The notes beneath the pieces were generated by a model. The model worked only from the letters and a program-made list of their open reading frames with translations. It was not told the DNA's origin and did not search any database. Positions 11,981 through 24,419 of a DNA stretch of 64,000 bases are shown in pieces. The stretch is taken from contig NW_004086233.1 of NCBI RefSeq assembly GCF_000220395.1, positions 33,723 to 97,722 on the forward strand, read 5' to 3'. Every line of letters starts with the position of its first letter. Position 1 is the stretch's first letter. The stretch comes from Ichthyophthirius multifiliis (Eukaryota; Ciliophora; Oligohymenophorea; Hymenostomatida). The position numbers and the translations under genes were made by a program.

Positions 11981-13283
11981 TCAAATTAATAATCCTTTTT
12001 CTATTTCTTTTTATATAAATTTGAATGGATGTCCTCCTACATTAATATCTATTTTACATTTATTATTTGCAATTACAAATGGGTATACATCTTCTTCGTT
12101 ATGAAATTTTGTCTTTAATTATATAAAAAAATATAAAAATATTATATCAATTTTACTTAAATAAATCTTTATTTTTTTAATTATTCTTCTTTTTGTACTT
12201 ATTGTTATTCTATTTATATTTTTTTATCATTTTAAGCATCTATATTTTAAGTTGTTATGTTTGGCATCTATTCTTCTATTTCTATTGATTCTTTTTTTTA
12301 TTTTTTTCCTTATTATACCAATTTTGCTTTTATTTCGTCTTTAGAAGGAGGATTTAAAAATTCTCCATTATGTGTAATCCAAATTCTATTCTCTTAAATA
12401 TTACATCCAATCCCTATAAAATATTTTTAAAAAATATAGAAATTAAAAAATACCCATAGTTTCTCCATATTATAGTGCATTTAAAAAGCAATCGAATTTA
12501 ACTTTGCCTTAAATAAATAATTATCCATCGCTTTTAAAATAAACAGCTTTTTTCGAATAATCACTATTAATTTTTTTTATACAATTTATTAATTACAATC
12601 TTTAAAAATATCTATAGAACAATATCCAATTCCTATTTCACACTTTTCGTTTTCAAAATCTTAAATTTCAATTTCAAAATAAGATGTTATTTTTTTACTT
12701 ATAGGTTAATTTGCAATTATAATTCTATAACAATTTTCTTAATTGAAATCCGCTTATAAAAATTATCCTAATACAATATCATTCGCAATTTCTTTATTTA
12801 TTTTAAATATAGATGCTTTTTATTAAAAATAAATACCTTATCTTGGTTTTACAATTACATCTTATGTATATAGATGCTGAGTTATTTTATATGTTTAATC
12901 ATTAAATGTTAATTATGTTAATTATAATTTCTACTTTGTATTTAATTCTTGCGTTCTTATACCTGCTTCAGTTTTCATTGCTCCTTCTGTCCTTATTATA
13001 TATTCTCTGTACTTATAATATATGTAAAAAGCTATTAATGAAATTATTATTAATATTAGAATTAATAAAAATATATTCCAGCCTGAATGTTGAGTACTTT
13101 CTTCTTATTGTTCCACACTTGTATTTGCATTAGCATCTTTGGAGTTGTATTCTATGTAATAGGGTCTTTTTTTGGGGTCATATGTGTTTTAGGATTTTCT
13201 TTAGTTATTTATATTTTTATTTTTTTAATTTTCTTACGTTTTATTGTAATTGCTTTTTTTTAATGATGAAAATGATTTACCAT
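11981..13283 (-). CDS. Single-pass membrane protein with SPRY domain
   Basis: Starts at ATG 13283 (MVNHFHHQKKSNYNK), an N/K/Q-rich N-terminus. A single hydrophobic span (GWNIFLLILILIIISLIAFY) at about residues 75-95 follows, with a basic flank (YKYREYI). A SPRY fold comes next: YFEIEIQDFENEKCEIGIGY then CSIDIFKD; KKAVYFKSDGQLFIQGKVKF; after a ~40 nt intron near 12425-12465, IGCNIQENRIWITHNGEFL. After an acidic/Q-rich insert and a second intron near 12125-12165, the closing strand reads DVYPFVIANNKCKIDINVGG then HPFKF, just before TGA 11981-11983. SPRY domains bind protein partners. Placement after a membrane anchor, presumably cytosolic, is unusual compared with RanBP9 or TRIM proteins. Partner unknown. 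Confidence 0.7.
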
Positions 13284-13522
13284 TTTTCTTAAATTTTATT
13301 ATTGACTTGTTGCATTTATTATTCTGAAAAGCAAAAATGGAAATAATGTTTAAAAAAAAATTGTTCCATAATAATATTTAGTTACTTTTTTAAATAAATT
13401 TCAAAAATTTTATTTAGGTATTTTTTTATTTTTTTTAATAAATATAAAAAAAAAATATATTAATAAATAAAATAATTTATTTTAATAATATATATTAAAA
13501 AAATAAATATTTCTTAATATTA

Positions 13523-16500
13523 TCATTATTATTAATTCGATTTTTGTTATAATAACAAATATTAATTATCAATTTCATTGTTAATATTTTATTAACAGCT
13601 TCTTATTTTTTCATTAATATCTCTAATCTAATAAAATAAAATATTAAAAATAAAAAATAAAAAATAAAAAATAAAAATTACATTTTCAATCATATTATTA
13701 GTTAAATTAATTTTTTATAAATCATCTTCTTTTTCATAAACTGATTAAGTTCTTTTAACTGGTAACCAACCAAGATCATAATTATTGATTTTGTCCCGAA
13801 TATAAGTTTCATCTCCATTATATTCAGTTTATTCTTTAAACTGAATATAAGCTATATAATAAATATAATTCCACATATAATGTTCTTGCTAAAAAAATAA
13901 AAAATATTAAAAAAAAACAAAAAAAAACAAAAATACTTTAATATGATAAAAAAATCCTTTACTTTCTTAAGCTTTATCAAGAACTTCTCTTCTAATTCCA
14001 CAAATAAAACAGTAAAATTTTTCATCATTTTCTCTATCTTAAAGTGCATCCTTTAAAGATCTGAATTTATCCACAATAATTCCTTTTAAAATATTAATAA
14101 GAATTTAAATAATTAAAATATTCAATAAATTATCGAAAATCAATCTCTAAAAAAACTTTCCAGCAAGACTCTGTAAAACTCCATTATATTCTACTCCTTA
14201 TTAAATATAATATTTCAGACTTTCCGGTTCTTATAGCATTGTACCGACTCCACCATCTCCTTTAAATGTCCAATCAAAATTAACAAGGTAACATTTCCAC
14301 AGTATATTGCATTTCCCTTAATAATCCTCATAAAAATGTATATAAGAAACAAGGGTGAAATAATATTCAAGCAAAAAGAGAAGCACCATTAAAAGTAGTA
14401 TTTCATATCTAGGATTCCAAACTGCCCTAACTACATTTTTTAAATGTTTAGTTCTTAAAATATCAGATAAGCATCCCGCAAAAAGAAAAGGATGAATAAC
14501 TAAACCAAAAATAACAATTGCCATATTAAACGAATAATATATTATTTAATAATCTTATAACAAAATAAGTATACTTTTTAAAGCATTTATTATAAAAAAA
14601 AAAAATTTTTTATTAAGCTCATTCCTAATTTTGTAATTTCCTTTAATATTTCTATAAAAATAAAAATAAAAAATAGATTACTTATTTGTGCTCTTTGTCT
14701 TCCTCTTTCTAATAATATAGTTCAAAATATTAATTCCATAAATCACCTATTAACAATGGTGCCCTTTTCATTAAAAAAACAGCGACAACTATTGAATAAA
14801 AAGACAAATTAAGAATACCAAAAACAAAAATAATATATAGAGTATCTTTAAGAATATTTATATAAAAAACACATATATATATAAGATTACTTGTTTAATC
14901 TTTTTTAAAAAACAATCGAGGATCTTCAAGCCTTGATTTTTAAAGTATTTTTTTATAATTATGATCATTTTAAAAAATATTTTGATCCATAAAATACTCA
15001 CTATAACTACAAATTATAATAAAATTAATAATGCAAGCAGCATAAAAAGCCGCACTTTCCCAGAACTTAACATTAAGACAAAATATAGCTAAAATTTTAT
15101 TTTTATCAAAGATTTATCTTAATTTTTCTTCATGTTTCATAATATTAATTATGTCATTAGATTAATCAATAAGACAACCGATTTTGCTCTTAGTTGAAGT
15201 ACGATCAACTTTTTCTCTAAAATCATTTATTACTTCATCAGGAAGTAATTTACAAAAAGGTAAAATAGGAAAATAAATAAACTATAGTTTATCATTTCTT
15301 ACAATTTCAATTTTTTTAACATTATTTTTAAAAAACGAAATGGCTTCTTTTGCTTATTCTTTTTTTTCTATATTTTTAAATTACTCCTATTACTTTTTGC
15401 TAATTTCTCCTTTTCTAAATGCACTTTTATATAAATCTTTTATTGCTCCTCTTCCTAAATTTAACACAGCACCTCCTATTTTTGAAAATTGGGACAGAAA
15501 GTTTATTTTAAAAAGTTTTTGAAGGGTTTCTTCTTCCTCATTTTTTTCGAATTCGTTAATATATTCTTTTATTTCCTCATTATTATTTATTACTATTTAT
15601 TTATTTTCCATAAATAAATTTACTAAAGAATATGCATTAAATCCATTTTCAATTATTAATTCATAATATTCTTCAGGAGTTTTTTCATTTATCTCTTCAT
15701 CTACTCTGTTAAAAAGGTCTATTTTATATTCATCTTTTGAATATTTCTTGTACAGTAAATATATGTGAGTAATATTATTTGTTAATACATTAAATGGTAT
15801 TGTACGCATTATTTATGATATTATTTCATTAGAATTTTAATTTCCTTCTAATAAGCTTACTATTGTTATTAAGCATTTATATTTTAATCTGGCAAATTTT
15901 CCTTTGTGGATAGGTACTTTTTTATTAATATCTTTTATTTTAAATAAAATAAATATAAAATTATATTTTAAGATCTATTGTTTTTATTTTTTTACAAGAC
16001 TAGTATAGATTGAACGTACTTGTTTTACTCCTCATTTAAATTGATTATTCTTAAGAAATATTTTTTAATTATTATTGGATGATGTAATCTTCTTTTTTTT
16101 AGGAATATTACTAACTTTAAGTATTTATTTATCCTTTATTTACTTTTTATCTATTTATATAATAAATTAAAAAAATATTTACTATTTTCTTCATTATCAA
16201 AAATAAAAATCTTTTCATCCCCACTTAAAATAAGTACAGCATATTCTAAAAACTTACTATTAATAATAACTAATTAATTTTAAATACAAGGTCCTTTTAT
16301 ATATTAAAAACATATTTATTTATAAATAATATTGATATCTATAATTGATTAAAACCTTAAATAAGTTCTGTTAAAGTATCAAAACATTAACTAATAGATT
16401 CGTAAAAAGAATTACATATTTTAAAAGAGCATAACAATTTAATAATTTAACTAATTAAATCATAGGATTTTTTACTATTAAACTAATTCCTTATATAATT

Positions 16501-19500
16501 TTATAAATCTAAATTATGTCCTTCACAGAAAAGTTATAATAATCTTAACACTTTTTCAACAATTTTTTTTCCTTTTTAACATTGCTAATAATAGTTGTCC
16601 AAAGTACTCATTTATGTGTCCAAAATCTAATGAATTTTATAAAAAAATATCTCACATTAAGGATTACTTTAAAAAAAATCAAAAGTAGTTCTTTATACTT
16701 TCAAATTTCCTCCTTATAGTTATAAATTAAGAAACTTTACTAAATAATATAGCATTTCAGGTTCATTTTCTTCCCAAATAAGCATTAAAGCAATTTTAGT
16801 TCCATTTAATTTATCCAAAAGTAACTATTTTTCGATCATTTTTTCGCTTTCATCATCTTTAAGGAATTTACATAAACCTTTTAAAATATAAATAACACTA
16901 TCTTAATTGCTATTATTAGTTTTCCAGAATTAAATATAACCTAATATATAAATATTTAAAATAAAATAAATAAATAAATAAAAAGATTACTTAGACATTT
17001 AATTAATAAATCTTCGGGCAAGAGAAGGACTTCTTTTTACATTTCTTTGATATTTTTCATAAAAATTCCTTAAATATTTTAATATCCATTAGAGAAAATA
17101 CACGATTCTTTTTTTATATTATTTTGAAGTTTTTCATGTTTTGTAAAATTATTCCTAAACAATCCCCATTATTAAATAATATTTAAATAAGCCATTTATT
17201 CGTTTAAATAATTGCTTTCTTCAAAATTAATGTTTTATTTAACTTCTTATTCTTTTAATTATACTTCTTCTTCATCTTTTTTAAATGTATGCATACTTTA
17301 TTAATATTAATTTTTAGTATTATTTCTTGCTTTTTAATGATTTTCTATTTACAGGGATTAATCGTATTTTATTGATGATTATAAAGAATTCTTTTAATTT
17401 ATTATGTTATATAAATTATTTTTCTAAAATCCAAGTATTGTTTAATCTTCTTAAAGTTCGTAAATTGAATCTAGGGCAACTTAATTATCACCTTTTAAAA
17501 ACTGAGGAAGAGGTATTTTATAAGAATAGCATAATTTATTAATTTATTTTTATCTTTGCCTATTGTTTTCCCATAAATTATTTAATAATGCATATCTTTT
17601 TTTTTTTTTTTTAATTTATTTTATTAATAATTATTGAAATTTAACTTTTTTAATATTTTGTTACTATTCAGCTTATCTTACGTAGAAATTTGCAAATTAG
17701 TTTAAAATTTATTTAAAAGAAAAGCTTTTTTAACAATTAATTGAATGAATATTTTTTTGTTGTTCCTTTAAAATATTTTCAGTATAAATATTAATAAGAG
17801 GAATAATTAAATCAATTAACTATAACTAAAATAATAAATTTATATTTTCTGATTATTGTAAATTATTGGTAATTAACATTATGTACGTTTAAAAATTCTA
17901 ATCTTCACTTAGAATAGTTTTGGTTTATTCTTTTTTCATTTTAATGATAAATATATATAAAATTTTTAAAATAAATCCTTATAATTGTTAAACTTCACTC
18001 ATATTATCTTTGTATTATTAAAGTTCTATTTAATTGTCTAATAAGTATTTTAGTAAAGAACTGAAAGAAACATTATTTTAAATTTTATTTATCATATTTT
18101 TTTCAATATCATCAGATAATAATAATGAAAGTATCTTTTTATTTTTTTTATAAAAAAAAAAATGTATTTTTTTTCTTATAATTTAAAGATTTATTATACT
18201 TATATATATGACTATTTGTATCTTTTAATATCTGATTAATATTCAAAAAATTAAAATTCTTAATACATATTATCATTACTTTAAATCTATTAAAAAGGCT
18301 ATTTTTTATATATAATAAGAAAATAATATAACTAATTATTACATTATACAAATTCGAAGTATTTCCTCCAAAAAGAAGCCTGAGTATATGGCATTATATA
18401 TTTTTGAAATTTTTAAATTATTAATATTAATTATTAGTTAAAAGTACTAAAAAAACTTCAAGAAATTCAGCATATTTACCATTAATTATAATAAAAGAAG
18501 CTATGTCTTCTATAAAAGAAATATTAATCAATTGAAAAATTTTTTGATTATTTTTGAAGATTTCTTTAATGAGTTAAATTTGCCCAAAATTAAAATCCTT
18601 AATTTCGAAAAGACTTTTAAAAATCGATTTAAATATTAACCTAAAAAAAAAAAAAAAGTAAAATAAAATAAATCAAATATTTACTCTTGATTAACTTAAT
18701 TATTTTAACAAAATAAAAGTAAAATTTAAAAGCAGCGTTTTATCATATCCACAATTTTAATAGCTGTATTATTTTCAAAAGAAGGAATCTAATCACTTTT
18801 AATAAATTAAAATTAATCTCTTTTATTTTGAAAAAGAATAAATCCTCTTTCTATTAATTCAATAATTAAATCTTATCCTTTAATATTATTAAAAATTGTT
18901 TATTTTAAAGAAATATCTGAGCTTTATCCTACCAAGCATTCTTTAATTTTTCCCAAAACTTGATTAGTTTAGCTTAGTTTTTCTTAAACTTCAATATTAC
19001 TATCTAATTAAAGCCAAACCTAACTATAAGAAACTAAAATTTTAAGTGTTTTTACGAAACTGTAAATTTGATTGTACATTTTTTTATCATCAGAATATAT
19101 TAAAAGAACTATGTTTTATAAATTATTAAGCAATTCACTTTTCTAACAACATACTTTTTTTATTAAATCACCAATACAATTTCTTAAAATAAAATCATCT
19201 GCAAAATAAAAACTTATTAATAAACTTTCTAAAAAAGGTCTTTGTAATATTTAATCAAAATTTTTAGGAATTTTTTCTTAGGAATAATTAATGAACTAAA
19301 AATTAAAATAAATATTTTAATAAAAAATAAAAAAATATAAAAACTGTGTCAAATTTATTAGAAAATTCTCCAATTTAATATAAATCCTAAGGAATTAAAT
19401 TTGCAATATCAATTATTAATAAAGGATCTTTTAACTATTATTCGAAACAAGAAATTATATTATTTAAATAAAAATCTTATTAAACATCTAATAAATAACT

Positions 19501-20152
19501 GAAAATTTCGCATATTTAAATTTTTATTTCAGTTTCGAAATTAATGTCGTTGTTATATTTTTTTTCATTTTCTTCTTTTTTACAAATAAAAGTCTTATTT
19601 ATATATTTTTAAAGTATCTTCTTAAGTCCTTATATTCTTTAGAAATAAGGATCTGTAATAACCTCATTTTAAATATATTTGCTTCCCAAAATCTTCTTCC
19701 TATTAAGGTTTTCTCTTTTAAAGTCTTTTTTCCCATCAAGGCTAAATGAAAAATTGAATATTTATTTTATTCCGTTTTCTAAACCTAAGCCTAAAATAGA
19801 AATACCTATTAATTTTTTAAATGTATAATGCAATTATTTTAAATATTAAAAATAAAATTATAAGTTTAAATACAAAATAAAAATAAAAATTTTGAAAATA
19901 TAATTATACCATTTTCTATTAGGGTAAACTTTTTATTATTATACTTTATTTCTTAAATTTCTTCAAATCTTCTTTTTACATTTAATTTTTTTAGAGCAGA
20001 AAAATAATATTAATCAAATTCTAAAAAATTAACACAAATTTCTACTAACAACTCTATTTCATTATTTTCAAATAAAAAGTTCTTTTATCTGAAAATTAAC
20101 TAAAAAATTTATACTGTTAAAATATAGTTTTATATAATTCAAAATCAATAAA

Positions 20153-20191
<39 letters not shown>

Positions 20192-23100
20192 ACTATTTTT
20201 ATTGTTATTATTAATACTATTTTTATTGTTATTGTTATTTTTTTATTGTTATTGCTATTATTTTTAAATAGTCCGAATATTAACATTTTTCTTAAACATT
20301 TAAATACTTCTAAAGTAAAAACATTAAATATTTATTCTTATTGCATTTTTTTACCTTTTTAATTATTATTTATCTCTACACTTTTTAAATAACTTAGTAG
20401 AGATATTTTTAATTTATTTAATATTTTTTATTCTTTTTCAATTTCAGTTTGTTTTGTACTATTATATAATTTTTAATCATCTAAGTGTTTTTTAATATTA
20501 AATTAACTTTAAATACTTTCTCTTCCCTTTTAATTATTATTTTCGATATTTATAACAGATTAAATCATTTTGTTTATTATTGATTGTCTTTTTTTCATCT
20601 AAATGTTTTTAGTAATATCATTTAAATTTACATTTAAAATTTAAATAAAATTTGGTTTCTTTTAAACAAATCGAGGTTCTTTGTCTATATAAAAAATAAA
20701 ATTAGTTTTATAAAAAAAATAACATACCGATATATATATAATTAATTAATTTTAATATCTCTGCTCTTATTTATTCATCTACTTAAGGTTTTAATGAAAA
20801 CTAAACAAGTTTTTCAAGTTAAAGAAAGTTTGAGAAATACTTACACGAATTATAATTTCTATTAAAGCATAAATTAGAATATAAATTAAGTTAATTTATT
20901 ATATATTATTTCTTCTTTTTTATATCTTTTTCACAAACATTACTTAAAAATTAAAAGTCTTATATAAATTGATAATTTTATTACTATAATTTAAAATTAT
21001 ATATATTTTAAATATTTATTTAATTATATATACGTTATTCTATTCATATTAATTATTTTATTCATTAGAAATAAATATATTATATAAGATATGATTTTTT
21101 ATTTAAGGATCTAACATAAGGGCATTGAAAATAGTTTCCTAATTATTATAAAGAGCCTAATTTTTATAAACACAAGTTTAACTGAGGAATTTAATTATTT
21201 CATGTTTGGAATGTTTTGGAAATTTTGTAAGATCAGTGATAATAGCATTAAGTAGTGTTTTATTATTTAATTATTAAATTTAGTAATAATTTTTCTATTT
21301 ATATTAGCTTTTTAACATTACAATAAATTAAGGACAGGAGAATTATTAAAGAATATTTTAATTTTAATCAAAGCATTTAATTAAAAAATCACAAACGAAT
21401 TCAGCATAACCAATTTACTCTTTAAATTATTATATAAATTTGAAAATGTTTTCTTAATTTTTTTAATTTTAAAAGCAGCTATTTTTTAATATTTTATATA
21501 TTAAGTATGATAATTCAAATTTTAAGTTTATTGTTTCTTCGTTTATTATTGTATTACTATATTACCTTACTTTTTTTATTTATATAAGTTTTTATTATTT
21601 TATTTCTATACTTTAGTCAAAATAATTTTAAAAGGCATAATTTTATTTCTGGTTTCTTTTATTGATTTCATAATTTTCAAATAAATAGTTTTCCTTTTCT
21701 TATAAATTAATTTAATTTAATTCCTCTTTTTTCGGAAATATTAAAAATAGAAATATGCATAAGAGATCAATAATATGTTATTTTCTTAATAACTATATAT
21801 ATTGAAAATAATATTTTATTTTATTTTTTTTAAAAAAAGTTATATTTTACATCTGATCTTATTAATGATAATTTTCCGAAATCTTATGATTACAATATAT
21901 TAGTAAGTAAAGTATTACAAATATATTTATTTAATTAATTTAAAATTTCACAGATTTTTTAAAAAATTTAACCTGTTTAATCTTTATTTTTTAAATACTT
22001 TTCACTTTTCTTTTAAATGAAGAAATTTATAATTATTATTTTAAATAATATTAATTTACTATTTTATTCATATATAAAGCAGACTCTATTAAAATTTAAA
22101 AACAATATAAAAGAAAATTATTTTCCCAAATTTCATCTTAAAAAGCTTTTCTCATTTGAAAAATATTAAGTGAACGAACTAAAAAAATAAATATAAACAA
22201 AAAAAACATAACAAAAAAAATATATAAATATAAAAAATAACCATCTTTAGTTAGTGCAAAATTAATATCATTTATTTGTTAAGAAATATTAGAATATCCA
22301 AGAAAAAGTTAAGTTTTAAAATTTTAAAAAATATAAATACAATCTTTATTTATGAATTTCTAATTTTCTTATTCTTTATTTAGTTAATATTAAACAAATT
22401 TAAATAAGCTATATTAACAAGGATTCTCAGTTAATCTAAGAAGATACTAAATTTTTAAAAATATATTAAAATACATAAATAAAAAAAAAACTTTATCATC
22501 TTTTTAATAAACAGTTAAATATTTTCCAGTTTTAAAATGTCTTAATCTATAATTAGCTTTCCATTCGATTCTTCCTCCTTTAAATATATCTTCGTTTTCA
22601 ATACTCCAAAGTTAATTTATATTAAAATTTTGAATGTCTTTTTCCTCGTCTTTAATTTGATTAAAAGAGTTTAAATTAGTGAACTCCTCAAAAAAAACAT
22701 CGTTTGAAATATCAAAGCAATTTTTACTAACTTTTTTAAGAATAGAACAAACCTTATCTTAAAAGTTAAATTCATTGTTTATAACCTTTGATTAAAATTA
22801 TTAATTTTATATTTTAGATATACTATTTCCTGCATTACAAGAAAAGCTTTACTAAGAAAATTATTAATCATTTATGATTAAGCTCTTACATCTTTGTAAT
22901 CTTGGAATAACAATTATTTCTTAAAAAGACTTTCTATATGGATTTATGGAGTTTTATAATTTAAATAAAGATTTGTTTTATTATTAATTAACTTTTTCAT
23001 TTTGAGTATCTAAATATTAATCAAAATAATAAAAAATTTATTAAAAAGGACTTTCTATGCTTTATTTAAGAGATAAAGCGTACTTTTTTATAAATATTTT

Positions 23101-24114
23101 TATATATATAGTTTTTTTCAATTTAATTTATATTACTTTTCTTTTTTTACATTTTATTCAGACAAACAAATCCAAATAGAATCTCCACAATAGATATGAC
23201 TTATTTAATCATTTTATTCACTTTCTGAGTATAGATTTATTCTAATTTAAAATTAAAATTTGTATAATCTTTTTTTTTTTTACTTCCATTTACAAGAAGT
23301 TTCTAAATTTGCATAAATATTTTCTGTTTATTGAGTTTTTTTAAGCTTTTCTTTTTTATTTATCTCGCTTTTTCCTTAATAATTTGTGTATAGAAAAGGT
23401 TTACGATTATAAATGGTTTTACAATTACAAATTAACAAATAATCTTTATTATAAACTACATTAGACCTTTATTTTTGGAAACTTAAACAAGGAATAAATT
23501 TAAATAAGCAATTTTCATCAGCAAAATCTACTAATTTAAACCTTTATTTAATTAGTTTTATTTTTTTTATTATATTTTATCTTACGGATAGGAATCATTA
23601 TTATTATAGTCAATACTTAAATACTTTAAAGAAGCCTAATGTACTAAATGAAAAGAAGAAATATTAAATAAAACAGGAGTATTTTTAAATTTATTATAAA
23701 TAATAATATTAGAATTCAGTTCGCCATCAAGGTTTTACTAAAGTTGAGTAATTTTCTGTTTTCTAAGAGTCATCTCTAAATATAAATTAAAATTAAAAAT
23801 AAAAAAAAGAAAAAGAAAAATAATACCTTATTCATTATGAATTTAACTTTCATAAATATTTTATATTTATTCAAAAAGTTAATTTTAATATTTACATTCC
23901 ATGTAAGGAACGATTTTAAAAACAGTATTATAAAAATTAAGATCTCTTTTTCCTTTAATTTTATTTAAATTATTTTAAAATTATATTTGAAGTTAACTAT
24001 CCTTCACTATATACAAAACAATTTTAAAAATCAGATAATTCGATGTTTATTAGAGAACCATAAGTTATTTAACTTACTTTTCCATACTGAATTTGATTAT
24101 TATTAATGTTAAAA

Positions 24115-24157
<43 letters not shown>

Positions 24158-24419
24158 ATTATTATTTTCATAAATACCATTATTAACATTTTATTTTTCA
24201 TTTTTTTCATTAAATTATTATTAATTATTATTTTAATTATTTACATATTTTTATTTATTCTTATTCCTATTTTTTTAATCTTTTTTATACTATTGCATTA
24301 ATTTTAATCTTCATTTAATTAAATTGCTATTTTAGATATTTCTTTTTTTTTGTCATATTTTCATTATTTAATTAATTTAATTTCTTTTTTATTTAATTAT
24401 CAATTAAATATTTACTCAT
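13523..24419 (-). CDS. Inositol 1,4,5-trisphosphate receptor-like Ca2+ release channel
   Basis: A ~10.6 kb gene encoding about 3000 residues. The N-terminus (about 23700-24110) has the suppressor/MIR pattern: YGSLINIELSDFQNCFVYSE, then KRDLNFYNTVFKIVPYMECK. A ligand-core MIR repeat at about 22560 reads GGRIEWKANYRLRHFKTGKY. RIH-type text follows (FIQDFQFLSNVCEKDIKK near 20950). RIH-associated text lies near 16500 (GHNLDLQNYIRNQFNSKKSY). The pre-pore region near 15250 reads VKKIEIVRNDKLQFIYFPIL. Several membrane spans precede the filter GDGGVGTM near 14235 and the inner helix LLNILIIQILINILKGIIVD. After the pore come FYCFICGIRREVLDK and, across an intron, HIKQEHYMWNYIYYIAYIQF, the Cys/His linker typical of IP3R. 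The end is TGA 13523-13525. Start 24419 is tentative: the N-terminal ~90 codons have frame breaks at an ATT repeat. The presumed role is Ca2+ release from ER or alveolar stores. Confidence 0.85.
20153..20250. repeat. (ATT)n tract encoding poly-Asn inside the IP3R-like gene
   Basis: About 12 perfect ATT units, then degenerate ATT/TTGTTA units. On the minus strand in the gene frame it reads as poly-Asn preceded by two copies of an NNKNSINN-like unit. It leads straight into NFIDFELYKTIFQQYKFF, which supports in-frame coding rather than an intron. Confidence 0.7.
24115..24168. repeat. (ATT)n tract near the IP3R-like N-terminus
   Basis: About 16 ATT units with one interruption. The minus strand reads poly-Asn in the frame of the upstream block (NNGIYENNNINNN), but the conserved frame just downstream (NNNQIQYGKVSQ) implies a different phase. 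This is the likeliest site of a repeat-length error or an unrecognised intron in the model. Confidence 0.75.

Noticed and set aside
12906-13133. Hydrophobic plus-strand ORF
   Set aside because: It is the antisense shadow of the TM segment of the SPRY protein.
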